From Scalesia atractyloides (Eukaryota; Streptophyta; Magnoliopsida; Asterales; Asteraceae), in assembly GCA_947069175.1 (NCBI GenBank), contig CAMTDV010000009.1, positions 8,191,163 to 8,255,162 of the forward strand: a DNA stretch of 64,000 nucleotides, in the 5' to 3' direction. Below are positions 1 through 11,245 of the stretch, in pieces (the first letter of the stretch is position 1; every line of letters begins with the position of its first letter). The notes below the pieces were generated by a model. That model made no database searches and was not told the origin of the DNA. It saw only the letters and a program-made list of their open reading frames with translations. The position numbers and the translations under genes were made by a program.

Positions 1-280
1 TTTAATCACCGTTTCATTAATATTCAACGTTACAGATCCTGTAAACACTTGGACAGAGCGTCGCCTCTGTCGTGACAAAATCTTTGAAAGTTCCAAATGA
101 GGACAACAAGCTACCTATTTATAGATGAACAAGTTCGCTGGTGGGAGTTCGGGCGAACTTATCTAAACCATCATAAACTCAAGCGAACTTGTTAACCTAT
201 TTACATAAACTTCGACATTTCGTTCTTAATACAGACTCGATATTATATGATGACGTAGGCAACAGACATATGCATCAACA
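1..280 (-). repeat. Left (3') LTR of the copia-type element, truncated by the window edge
   Basis: Matches 4529-4889 with few substitutions. It ends in ATCAACA at 280, directly before the purine tract. Compared with the right LTR it lacks about 35 bp between two palindromic CAAGTTCG motifs (near 150) and lacks the 50-bp tandem duplication found at 4750-4855. A TATA-like CTATAAATAG on the minus strand lies at 115-124. Confidence 0.9.
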
Positions 281-294
281 GACTCCCCCTTGGA
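281..294 (-). other. Polypurine tract of the copia-type element
   Basis: On the minus strand the sequence reads CCAAGGGGGAGTC directly before the 3' LTR, the expected place for plus-strand priming. Further G-rich tracts (rc of GCTCCCCCTTA and CTAGCTCCCCCTA) occur at about 381-395 and 431-443 and may be older or internal purine tracts. Confidence 0.75.
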
Positions 295-1983
295 TGTTGT
301 CGTAGTCATCATTCTTCAAATAAGTTCCTGAGTCTTTAATGTTCTCTTGATCTTTATTTCTTGAATAACTTTATTATCCATGCTCCCCCTTACTTTAAGC
401 TTTCTGTAATCTTCAATCAACATGTTTATCTAGCTCCCCCTAAAATGATGTTCCGAATCTCTAAGATTTGACGATTAAGAACAATCACACGTATCCACAC
501 ACAAACAGTTTCTTAACAGTCTCGTTAGTCCGGCTCACATTCAACATTATTAGGTTTCCACGAAAGATATGAGAAAAAAATCTTTTTGGATTTTTAATAT
601 TGAATGCAGAAATGTAAACATACTAAAATGTAATATTTACAGTTCGTATTTTTGTGAGAAAACGTGCTAGAGAATCATATCAGTTTTTGAGACATATCAC
701 CAGTACCGTTGACCTTTTAATGACTTTAAGTTTTAAACTTGTTTACCTAGATTGTCGATATGTTTGTCCATTTAAACTTTAACACATTTCTCAATTGTTC
801 CAAGATACGTTAGTTAGAATTATGAAACTTGACTTAACTGCGGTTCCCACTTCTTGAATATACTCCTGTATCAAGATTCCCTAGATTTCATCTTACAGGT
901 GAGTATAGCGTAATTGATATCTATAACTAGGTTATGCGAGACCTTGAGACCTCAGGTTAATACCATCGTATCGACAAAGAGATGAAGGCTCGACTTATAA
1001 GGTAGTGTTCCAAAATGGAATCTTTTTGTACTGCAATTGTAGTATCTTTCGATATTTTCAATTGAATGTAGTTTTAGGGGATTTTTGCAAAAGCTTATAG
1101 AAGTTCTAGGCAATTGCTTACGCAAAATCTGAAGAACTTGTATAATACCCCAGATATCAACCATCTATAAATACCTCGTATCTCAGAATCAGGAAATCTC
1201 TCAAACGAAATTTCAGAGTACTAAGTCCATATATCCAAGATGTGTTAATCCACAAGTTTAAGCAGTTGTAAAATTTAGTTTATATCCCGGAAACAATTTA
1301 CTGAACGTGTAAAGCCTACCGACACATTCACAGTAAAACTTGTTTATAACTTTTTAAACTTTACAAATATTTAGCGTACTGTGATAGTCCACTGATGTAC
1401 TATCATTTCCTTTTTGCGCACAAGTAATCTCCTTTTCATTTTCAATGTTTTTGATAATTTAAGATTTTCTATTATTTTTTGCTTTTTCAATCATTTTATA
1501 AATCTAAAATGATTTCGAAACGATGTTTTTCAATTTTACAAGAACTTTTTTACAATTTTTAAAAAAAAAAATTTCCCCATAAAATTGAAAACATGTTATT
1601 AAAATCGAAAATAAGAATCTTCCATTTTAACCATTAAACGACTTTTTACGAATGTGAACGCGAGACTACCATTTTGTTTGTATGGAATATCACTACTGTC
1701 TCTTGTCTCTCTGTATGAACAACCACTGCTTCTGAAATGACCTTTAGTTTGAAGCTTGGTTATCCTACACATTCAAACAAACTTTAATTAGTTTTGAATT
1801 GGAACCCAATCCATTCTGGATTTAGGTTTACCAAAATCATTAACATCTCAAGTAAACAAACATTCACACTCTTTTTTATATTCAAACAGTTTGATAGAAA
1901 CTTTATTTAAAATTTTTACTTTCTTTGATTTTTTTAACTGTTTGAATTATCAAATTTTTTCTCCACTGCTCTTTCTTTTGTCC
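295..1983. other. Non-coding internal sequence of the gag-only retroelement
   Basis: This stretch sits where a complete copia element would keep pol. I see no protease, integrase or reverse-transcriptase motif in any frame; only short unconnected ORFs. It is AT-rich with poly-A and poly-T runs (for example 1560-1575). It is either a replaced pol region or a naturally gag-only structure. Confidence 0.6.
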
Positions 1984-3582
1984 TCAGATTTGTATCTGAT
2001 GAATTCGTTTTACTTGACTGTGAATAAAATGATTCATTAGAACTTTTATCTGATTTTTAGACGTATCCGAGAACAAAATCTTTTCCAAATATTCTCTAAC
2101 TTTTTTCCTCTTTTTTCTCAATCTGTCTTTTTGTCCTTGTGATAACTTAACTTTTTGTTCTTTGGGCTTCTCTACAGTTTTCTCATTTTTGTTCTCTGTT
2201 TTCTTCTCCTCTGGTCTTTTCTCCACCTGAGATTTAACCGATCTTCTTTTCAGATTAGTCGGACAATCCCTGGAAATATGACCTTTGATTTGACATTTAT
2301 AGCATCTTCTCGTATCAAATCTCTTTTTCAAGCAGTAATGTCCACCAAATCCACAGTTGTAACACACTCTGTTATCGTACCAATCTCTCCATTCAGACCA
2401 AACACCCAAATCAGCACATTGATTTGACGCGTAATAGTCATCTTTCCTGCTTCTTCTGTAAAATTGATTTGACTTTGAAGCACTATGGTCCGACCTGACC
2501 ACTTATTCTCAAATTTTTGTGAGTTTTTATAATGATTCGATGACCGTACCGATGAGCTTTTATTTTTGTTTTGAAATTTTAAAGAATTTTGTTTTTCATG
2601 TTGTTTTTGTTCTCCATTCTGCTTAGAAGGTTTCTGCGTTGAGCATTCACCTTTTTCAGCAGATTGTAGAACAGTTTCTTGAAATTTTTCTTTTAGTTTC
2701 AAAAATATTTCATTTTTATCATTTTTATCATCAGTATTATCATCACAATCTTCAATTATGAAACCGTCATAATTTGTGACATTGTCACTTATTGGAATTT
2801 TTTTTTATTATCATTGATCGGTTTTGAACATACATGTTCTAACCTTAATGAGGAAGTCACAAATCCTTTCAATAATTTTGCTGAATTAGCAGCTTTATTT
2901 ATAACAGTCTTAACTTCTTTTTCAAGTTGAGTTATTTTCTTAATATGAGAATTTATTGCTATTTAATTTTTCAAAAACAATTTTTTCATTTTGAACATTT
3001 TTATTTCATTTTGAAAACCTATTACCATTTGGAATTTTTCATTTTCTAAAATTTTTATTTTGTTTTCAAAATTCTTTTCATTTTCTTTTAACTTTTTATT
3101 TTCTAATGTCAAACTCTCAATCTTACTCAAGAGTTTTGCATTATCTGCCTGATAATTGTCTGCATCATAGACCGGGCAGACTGGTTTAGAACTTGAAGAC
3201 TCATTTGTGGATATACTTGAAACTAGAGCTTCACAATTCTTAACTACTACACTCTCTTCTCTCTTCACCTGATATTTATTTTTCAGAGATATCCAGAGTT
3301 CTTTTGCAGTCTTGTACTCAAGCAGTAGTATCAAGATATGTTCGTTAACAGATTGTTGAATTAGATTAATCATTTTCTTATCAGCAAAATACGCCTCTTT
3401 CTGTTGCGTAGAATACTTGCACTTCTCTAGAATATTCTGATTCTCATCTCTTGGAACTACATATCCTGTTTCGATCGCCACCCAACTACTAAAATGCGTA
3501 GCTTGGACCCAGCTCCAAATTTTCCTTTCCAAACTTCATACTCGTCCATACTCATCAACTTTGGCGACTTCTCGGACCCCAT
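1984..3582 (-). pseudogene. copia-type gag polyprotein, frameshifted
   Basis: Gag forms the virus-like particle and packages element RNA. The start chosen is the ATG at 3582-3580, which opens MGSEKSPKLMSMDEYEVW, typical of copia gag; the frame breaks near 3525 and resumes as WVQATHFSSWVAIETGY in the next frame. A lysine/glutamate-rich coiled-coil segment follows (about 2965-3120). After further frame breaks (2700-2960 and around 2330-2500) the nucleocapsid part appears: one complete zinc knuckle CYKCQIKGHISRDC (CX2CX4HX4C) and, before it, CYNCGFGGHYC with abnormal spacing. The C-terminal tail is strongly basic. At least three frame changes make it non-functional as read. The family call is firm; exact break positions are approximate. 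Confidence 0.85.
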
Positions 3583-3830
3583 TTCGTTTTCCAAATTTAT
3601 CTGTCGTTCGAAACACTTGAAAAATGATTAGCAAACAGACAATTTTAGTAAAATTTGACTTTTTAACCGACAATATCAGCATATCGGTTTGCTAAAAACG
3701 TTTAAAATTTTTCGAAAAACTTTTTTTTTACCAGATTAGAGCTTTAAACTCGTCTCGTCAATACGAATCTAACGACATATAATGTCCGAGACGTTTTTCG
3801 GGATTTTCATGTTTTTTTTTAAACCTTGGA

Positions 3831-4195
3831 TAAGTTCGGTCGAACTTGTCACAGTGTGTAAAACTCAGCTATTTAACAAGTTCGGGCGAACTTGTATCAC
3901 TCAGAATACAAGTTCGAGCGAACTTGTGAGAAAAAACAATAGGAATCAGCAAGTTCGGGCGAACTTGGAGAGAATTTCAATCAACTTTTGGTCAAGTTCG
4001 GGCGAACTTGATTAAATTTGATAAAAATCAGGCAAGTTCGAGCGAACTTGTCTAAAATCCTTGAAAAATCAATCAAGTTCGGGCGAACTTGATGAAAAAT
4101 ACGAATTTTTCAGTCAAGTTCGGGTGAACTTGATGAAAAATACGAAATTTTCAGTCAAGTTCGAGCGAACTTGATGTTAAGTTCGAGCGAACATG
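3831..4195. repeat. Array of ten 18-bp palindromes in the retroelement leader
   Basis: Near-perfect palindrome CAAGTTCGGGCGAACTTG (two central bases vary) starts at 3831, 3877, 3909, 3950, 3993, 4033, 4074, 4115, 4156 and 4178. From 3950 to 4156 the spacing is steady at 40-43 bp. In the sense of the element it lies between the primer-binding site and gag. Related copies lie in the LTRs (4677-4694 and the perfect palindrome 4701-4718), on the upstream side of the TATA-like box. Confidence 0.95.
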
Positions 4196-4409
4196 AGTTA
4201 TTCGACATGGTTTTTTTTGTAATTTTTGACATGAATTCGTTTGTTTTAAGCTCTGATCTTTTCAAGGGTTTATTTATTATGGATTTTACGTATTATATTT
4301 GAAAATCAGTCCATTTTGTCCGTGAATTGTCCAAGAAAAGTTAAAAATAGAAGAAATGAGTAGAAGATGAGATGTTCTATGTCCAATGTCTTCAAATTAG
4401 GCCAATCCT

Positions 4410-4421
4410 GCTCTGATACCA
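4410..4421 (-). other. Primer-binding site (initiator tRNA-Met type)
   Basis: The minus strand reads TGGTATCAGAGC, the standard plant copia primer-binding site, 2 bases inside the 5' LTR boundary at 4424. This fixes the orientation and the LTR edge. Confidence 0.92.
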
Positions 4422-4423
4422 CT

Positions 4424-4889
4424 TGTAGGTCCGTTGTACGGATCGTTCGGGCACTAATCTGACAAACCTAAGGTAAACGTGCGGAATCCGTTTGCATAGG
4501 CGACATTGGATACACTCATTTGTTTCTATTTAATCACCGTTTCATTAATATTCAACGTTACAGATCCTGAAAACACTTGGCAGAGCTTCGCCTCTGTCGT
4601 GACAAAATCTTTGAAAGTTACAAATGAGGACAACAAGCTACCTATTTATAGATGAACAAGTTCGCTGGCGGGAGAGCAAGTTCGGGCAAACTTGTATAGA
4701 CAAGTTCGGCCGAACTTGTCTAAACCATCACAAACTCAAGCGAACTTGTTAACCTGTTTACATAAACTTCGACATTTCGTTCCTAAATACAGACTCGATA
4801 TTATATGTTTACATAAACTTCGACATTTCGTTCCTAAATACAGACTCGATATTATATGATGACGTAGGCAACAGAAATATACATCAATA
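4424..4889 (-). repeat. Right (5') LTR of the copia-type element
   Basis: Begins TGTAGG and ends CATCAATA (the other LTR ends CATCAACA, so the terminal ACA is mutated to ATA). It contains a minus-strand TATA-like box CTATAAATAG at 4642-4651, palindromes upstream of it, and a 50-bp tandem duplication (4755-4804 and 4805-4854) that the other LTR lacks. The outer flank belongs to an intron of the TNL pseudogene. Confidence 0.9.
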
Positions 4890-4927
4890 ATAATAAGTAT
4901 AAAAAATTACCTCATAGGGGAACTTAC

Positions 4928-7900
4928 CCATATAGGAATGGTATCACCAAACCATCCCTTCATGGTACCAGGGGTCGTCGATGACTTGAAGAAATCATGA
5001 CGACAAAGATAGTAAACTCCTCTGCTCACCTCAAACTCAGACAAATCTCCCCCTATCACTTCTTCAATTTTCATCTCTCTTATTTTCCAAGTTTTCTTCT
5101 TGTTCTACTTCACCATCATCCATATACACAAGGCTAGCACCACATTTGCGCACTATAATTCCTTTATCCGCATGGGTAGAAACTCTTGCTTTATCACCAA
5201 CATCCAGTTTGTTGCCAATTGGCCAATAACTTATCCACATAGAATCTTCATCAAGTTTGGGTCTGCGGTACACCAAAGGATTGTATATCCAAGTAACACC
5301 CTTGGTTTTGTTGCATATTGCAATGAAAAAAGGCCACTTATCTTTATCCTGGGATCCCAAGAAGCTGTATGTACAACTTACTTTTAATCCTTGGATCCTG
5401 TATTTTTGTGGGTGCAATGACACATGAAAGGATAACGATCCAAGTGCTGAGTTATGCTCAAATGCCATCATGATATGACTGTTTATGCCTTTCAGATAGG
5501 TGCTCCATATACCATATTCGTACAACATCTATGACACAAATTACAGAAAAATCCAGTTAGTGGTATATCAATCAATTTGCTGGTGAGACACATCTATTTG
5601 ATATGACTGTTTATGCCTTTCAGATAGGTGCTCCATATACCATATTCGTACATCTATGACACAAATTACAGAAAAATCCAGTTAGTGGTATATCAATCAA
5701 TTTGCTGGTGAGACACATCTATTTTTAGAACCTGTTATATGCATAATTCTTCATTTAGTGATTTCATCACTTACCTTATGCACATGATGATCTTGATATG
5801 CCTTGATCCATTTCATATGTCTCAGATCTGCTTCTTCAAGTTCTTCTATGGTCGTTAATTTAAAAAGGCCTTCAACTTCACGTAGTTTTGAACAACCTTT
5901 ATATTCAAACTTCTGCAATCTAAAACGTGCTGATTTGAATGTTACTTTCTCCAGTGATTTACAATTACACACATACAACTCCTCTAGTGTACTCGGTAGA
6001 CACAATACGGACTTGAGATTTTTACAATAATTCAAGTTAAGTACCCGAAGCATTCTAAGATCAATGTTATAAGGCATGAACTCAAACAGATTACCTACTA
6101 AACTAATGCCTAATAATAACTCACTGAATGCAACACTAAGGTCACCGTAATGCTCAAGATTGCAGTCATCGAGAGACAAGAATTTTTACGACGGTGGTAA
6201 AGAAAACAACGGTTGTTTTGGAATTCCTCTGCCAATACTCAAAGCTTTTAGCCGTTCCTGTGGATTTACAGTTTTCTTATTCAATGAAGGCTTCCGCAAC
6301 TTTTTACATCCTGCCAAGTTCAATAGAGCAAGACTCTTAAGGCCCCCTATGGTTTTACTAACATGAGTTAGATTTATACAAAACCAAAGAATCAAAGTCT
6401 CAAGATTAGGCAGGCGGTCGAGCTTGCGAATACTAACAAGTTTCATACAATTAGTAAGATTTAGAATCTTCAGCGAGTTAATAACCTATTCCAAGAGAAA
6501 AAAAAACAAGTTGAGTTTGTGATTTAGATGAAGAGTTAAAATGACGGTTGATAAATAGTAACCTTAATTCCTACCATATGCGGCTCAAAGATTTCAAAGT
6601 TTCCGCTAGTCATATCTATAGCCACCAAGAACTTGCTCATCAATAAGCCGGTAGGTACAGTTTTCAAATGACATCCATGCCAGCACAAAGATGTCAATTC
6701 TGGAAAATTCTTGTAGTCACCATTGAGTTTTACATAATTGAGCTGGAGCCATTTTAGTTTGTGCATCTTTGCTAGTGAGCTTGTTTTAATGGGTAGTGCC
6801 TGAAAATTTAGCATGAAGTGATAGAATTATCCAATTTTGACATCATGGATTGAATGCACTAGAATTTGACATCTTGGAAGTTGTATTCTTTTGCTAGGAA
6901 AAATGGGAATTTTGGTGCAGTTGAGTGGAGTGGAGCGGAGTGTCGACTTGGAGAGAGACTACCTCCCAGAAGAAACCAACTCAACTAGAATTAGCTCACT
7001 CATTTGGCTTACCTTTGTCTCTTTCTTTAGCTTCCTTGTGTCAAGTGTTAGACCTTCAATTGTTTCTAAAACCTGTAAAGAAAGATACAGAAAGAGATTA
7101 AGGTAGTTTTAATAATTGTGAAAATGCAAAATAAGAAGCATCATACGTCTCCTTTTGTTAACACACTATAAGCTTCATCACTACACCAGACTCTAGTATG
7201 TTTTGTAGGATCTTTGGACTCTTCAAGAACTATATTTCTTCCCATATCTTGAAGCAACTGATGAATAATTAACTACTTATTTAATGAAACGGTTAGAAGG
7301 CACCTGTTGATGAGGGTCATGATACCAACTTTCGCATGCGGCCAATCTCGCTCCAATATCTTAACCACATAATCCTCATCTTTCTCAACAAAGAAAACAA
7401 CAATATGCAGAAACATTTCTTTGTAACTAGCTAGTGGTAAGGAGGTCAAAGCTCTTCTTTAGCAGACCTTGGATTTTAGAATCAAGGCCTCCTTTCAACG
7501 AACTCAGTGAATTCAATCTACTTCTCCAAATTTCGAATAAGCTATTTTTTTCCTTTAGGTCTTCTACACTAACAAAAAGAGAAGAACCCAAAACTTTTAG
7601 AGCAAGTGGATTTCCTCCACAATATTTTGCCAACTCTACCGCAAGGCCTTTAAAACCTTCCAAGGGAAGTTTGGATCCAAATGCATGGCAACTTAATAAC
7701 ATTAATGATTCATGATCATCTAACAATTTGAGTTGGTGTACAAGACACCTCCAAGAAATGGAGTCAAACCATGAACGTATATCTAGAAGCCTAGTTGTAA
7801 TAATAATCTTGCTTTGTGTTTGGATGACACTTGTTCCTAGTAAAACGCTTAATCTCTCATGATCATCTATATCTTCAAGAACTATAAGCATTTTTTTCAT

Positions 7901-8882
7901 ATGCAAGGCTTCCTTTATCTTAGTAGTACCCTCAGAAACACAAGATATCATTGTATTCTCACCTCCTAAAATGTCTGTTAAAAATTGTTTTTGTAGCCCA
8001 AGCAATCCACAATTCTCTTTGCAGTGACTTCCAATCTCTTCAAGAAATGAGCTGCATTCAAAGTTGTGCTTGTGCAATTTGTATATATGTTGGGCCAGTG
8101 TAGTCTTGCCACTACCCCCCATTCCACAAATCGCTAGAACATTGGTAATTGAGTGCTCATCTTTCAACCACGAATTGATATCTTTAGCTCGAGTCTCCAC
8201 TCCAGTTAGATTGGCTAGAGTACAATTAAATCTCATACCTAATTCATGGCTAACTGTATGAACAATAGTTGCAATGAATTTCGTTTCAGACCTGGAACAA
8301 AAGAAGCACAAATTGAAACACATTAGAAGCACAAATTCCTTTTCTCTACCAATATTCAACAACAATTGTCATCAAAGTGAACTAGCTTGCGATCCTAGTT
8401 GGATTATGAAAGAAAACATACCCTGAGGCAACCATTCCTTTCAAGTTAGCAACCTCCGTTAGGGCCGACTTCCACCTATTTACATCGACTTCTGTCCATT
8501 TTGACCCTTCTATGGCAAAACTCTGTCGCTGGTGCCTCACATCTGAGGGATCAACCTTATAAAAGACTGGCAAAACGAAATGATTGCCCTTCCTCTTTTG
8601 TTCAAGGATCAACCAAAGCTCCTCAAGGCACCATCTGGATTTGGCAACTACAGAGGCTCTTGAACCTTCTATTGCTTCAACGATTTCGGGCCCCAAATCT
8701 CGACCACTTTTGATTTCATCATCATCCCTAAAAGTATGGATTGCTGCTCGTTTTAATGTTACATAGAGATGATCGGTAAAAGAATGACGAGTATCTTCAC
8801 CTTTAAAGCTTAGTAAAACTTTAAACTTGGCATGATTTTGGTTGAAAGGACCCATGCTTGTAGAGGTTGAAGTCGAAGCCAT
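4928..8882 (-). pseudogene. TIR-NB-ARC-LRR disease-resistance gene, copy 1 (broken)
   Basis: TNL proteins are intracellular immune receptors; the TIR domain is an NAD-consuming enzyme and NB-ARC is the nucleotide switch. Exons read on the minus strand: 8422-8882 TIR; 7147-8290 NB-ARC with P-loop GMGGSGKTT, kinase-2 LIVLEDIDD, RNBS-B IIITTR and GLPL-type CGGNPLALKVLG; 7013-7072 linker; 6575-6799 and 5732-6485 LRR; 4928-5528 C-terminal jelly-roll/Ig-like (C-JID) domain. Splice sites are GT-AG. Lesions: an 18-bp in-frame loss in the TIR (residues VLSANY present in copy 2), a +1 shift near 7443, a stop at 7273-7275, stops at 6186-6188 and 5751-5753, and a frameshift near 5070. The copia element sits in the next intron (donor GTAAGT at 4927), so any last exons are beyond the left edge. 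Copy 2 at 29667-34297 is its paralogue. Confidence 0.9.
5472..5725. repeat. 128-bp tandem duplication across a TNL intron-exon junction
   Basis: 5472-5599 is repeated at 5600-5725, nearly identical; the second copy lacks 3 bp (AAC). The unit covers the first part of the C-JID exon, its splice acceptor and some intron. The gene therefore has two candidate acceptors. The matching place in copy 2 is single. Confidence 0.92.
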
Positions 8883-9351
8883 TAAACTTTATGAGACCGT
8901 GGTTTCATTTGATTTGAATGTAGAGGGGAGCATATAAGCATGAAAAGTCATCGTTATTTCCACTATATTGCCGGAGAATAAACAATCGAATCTAACATTT
9001 CATCAGAATAGCAGGAGAACACAATGGAAACATGTTGACAAGAAATATAAATAAGCATATTTTATCGTAAAGTTATCTCCTTTCTTGTTTCGGAAATAAA
9101 AGATTTGATAGTAAAGTTAAATAGAAATCGTCAACTTATTTATACAATCGATGATTCCTCTAACTGAAATCCCATACAATTAGCTGTTTTCCAAATATTT
9201 TTTATGGTTTTATCAACGCATAGGTTTTTGAATAAGAGATGTTGGAAAATATATATTCGTAATTCAAGTAAAAACATATAAATGTATAAAGAAATTTTGG
9301 TTGTTTAATTAAAAAAAAAACTCTATTTCACATCTCCATCTTTCTAGAAAA
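8883..9351. other. Region upstream of TNL copy 1, no gene seen
   Basis: AT-rich sequence between the TNL start codon and the SINE. It would hold the TNL promoter, but I could not single out a TATA box or transcription start with confidence. Confidence 0.4.
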
Positions 9352-9672
9352 AGTAGTGCCCTCTTTTTTTTTTAACGGCTAACAAATCCTTCAAATGGGC
9401 TACTGGCGAAATTCACCACATTGGGATACACTCGTCTACAAACCGGGGAAAACCCTCACCTAGGGCCGAAGCCAGTGAACACTCGCCCGAAAGCACGACA
9501 GTGCGGTGAGGTAAAACTCGCTCAGTTCTCCACATATTCGCCTAGTCTCCCATCATCACCAGGTGTCGTAGAAAATAATGGGGAGGGCAGGAATCGAACT
9601 TGGGTCCCTTAGAACACAAAATCTCTCCCTTACCACTCCACCACCACCTCATTGGCAGTAGTGCCCTCTTTT
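9352..9672 (-). mobile_element. tRNA-derived SINE with 16-bp target-site duplication
   Basis: Body about 9368-9656 on the minus strand. It starts near a box-A-like TGGTGGAGTGGTAAGG, followed by a box-B-like AGTTCGATTCC, and ends with a poly-A tract (poly-T on the plus strand, 9363-9373). Identical 16-bp flanks AGTAGTGCCCTCTTTT at 9352-9367 and 9657-9672 mark the target duplication. SINEs are copied from Pol III RNA by LINE enzymes. The exact duplication suggests a fairly young insertion. Confidence 0.9.
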
Positions 9673-11245
9673 AATCGTAGCTTTGTCTCTTTTTTCGGTA
9701 AAAAAGATGCAAAGTAATTTAAAAATATTTCACTATCTCTCCCTCCTTCCCAATATTTGGATTTCCCACATCAGAGTCCAGAGATGAACTTCCTCTCCTT
9801 CTCCCTGACCAAATCGGCTCACTTCTCCCCAACCCCATTCGATTATCTTTCTTTTACTCTCCATCGTCACCCGGTGAATGGTGCGATTCTAGGCAGCAAC
9901 GATGAAAGAGATATGGCTATTTGATGGTTTTGAGGTCATTACAAGCAAAGGTGAGTAGTAATTCATGCCTGTACATGTTAATTTTATATATTTTCTAATG
10001 TTAGTAAATTTCAGTTCCATTGTTTAGAGATGTTTAAAAGGAAATTAAAAGTGGGTGGGTGAATTTAGTCGATTTTAGTCGCTTGGTTAACAAACAAATA
10101 GAAAGATAAAAAATATATTAATTAGGTCATTACGGGTGGCACCCGTGCAGAAAAATTTAAAATTACCATTAATCATAAGTGTATCACCAAAGTAATGAAA
10201 ATAAAGTGCATTACATAATTAGTACAAAGTGGACTGTATCTTAGTTATGAAGTTTCTTATGTTGTGTACACAAACATCAAGGAAAAGACAATAATGTTAC
10301 ATTTACAATTTACTAAAGTAAATAAGCTCAGTCGGCTAGTGTGCACGCCATGAACGTCCCAAGTATATTCGGTATCGGTACAGTACCCACTTTCCTGTTT
10401 TTCGGTCACACCGGTACGGTATTACGGTGAAACACTGGTAATACGGTAACGAACCGGTATATTTGTGTACCGGTCCGGTTATTAGGTACTGGTACGTCAC
10501 TTTTCCGTTCGTTCGGCCGAAGGGTACCGTGCTCAGTTGTCACTTTTGAAAACAAACAAACCAAAGACACCTTAAGCATATCTGTTTTTTAATGATTGTT
10601 TATGGAGCTTCATGAGTTTTCTGGTGTTTTGAATTACATAATTTTCAATAATAAATCAAATTAATAAGCAAATATACCTGTGGTTGAAAAGTTACCTCAA
10701 TGATGGGCATTATTGTGAAAGAAGATTGAGGAAATTGGTAGCTACTTTTGAAACTTGAGTGGACACCCATTTATTGTTGTGCATCTAGTAAACACAAAAT
10801 TTTACAATTCATATATGATGAACGAACCGAGTTACTGTGTAATTACACTAAGTTAAATTGGTACTCACAATTACCAAATTTAGAAGGAATTATATCTTTC
10901 TTGCAATTCTTAACTCATTAAACATTATACTAAATTGGGTGAGTAATTGGTAAGAGTAGAACCGTAACCTATTATATGCATCAAATCGGGAACCAAAATC
11001 CAATAATATGTTCAAAGCGGATCAGACTGAATATTTGACCTGAAAATGGGTTGGTTATCGGGTTATATATTCAGCTTCGAAAACTTGACCTGAAAAACTA
11101 GAAACCTAATTAATAAACCCGAAGTAGTTACAATGTATAATTGTCCATCAATTGCAATGCAATTTTATTGGTTTCTCATTAATGTTGAATTTTGTATAAT
11201 TCATAAGTCTTATAAATTCGATGATTAAAAATCAATTCTTTTCAG
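9673..11245. other. Intergenic stretch with degenerate GGTAC/CCGG repeats
   Basis: No gene recognised. A pyrimidine-rich stretch at 9730-9900 followed by a possible splice donor (AAAGGTGAGTAG near 9945) could be a remnant first exon. 10360-10545 is rich in short GGTAC and CCGGT motifs like those inside the hAT element at 40397-40915, and is flanked by GCTCAGT at 10327 and 10532, but no convincing terminal inverted repeats were found. Confidence 0.4.

Larger units (their letters stand above)
1..4889 (-). mobile_element. Ty1/copia-type LTR retrotransposon with gag but no pol (TR-GAG-like)
   Basis: Two direct repeats (1-280 and 4424-4889) flank an internal region read on the minus strand. A primer-binding site complementary to initiator tRNA-Met lies at 4410-4421 and a purine tract borders the other LTR at 281-294, so the element is oriented right to left. 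The only coding remains are gag (1984-3582). Protease, integrase, reverse transcriptase and RNase H are not visible in the 1.7 kb between gag and the 3' LTR, so the element would need enzymes from a partner. The left LTR is cut by the window edge; about 105 bp lie outside. The element is inserted in an intron of the TNL pseudogene at 4928-8882. Confidence 0.88.

Noticed and set aside
3831..4195. CRISPR-like array (18-bp repeats with about 22-bp spacers)
   Set aside because: Eukaryotic context, repeats are palindromes inside a retroelement leader, and the spaces between them are themselves related. No cas genes.
3831..4195. Heat-shock elements (TTC/GAA pairs in the palindromes)
   Set aside because: TTC and GAA are 4 bases apart here, not 2 as in a heat-shock element.
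10327..10545. Sixth hAT element with GGTAC motifs
   Set aside because: GCTCAGT occurs at both ends, but the ends themselves do not form an inverted repeat, so it stays a degenerate repeat region.
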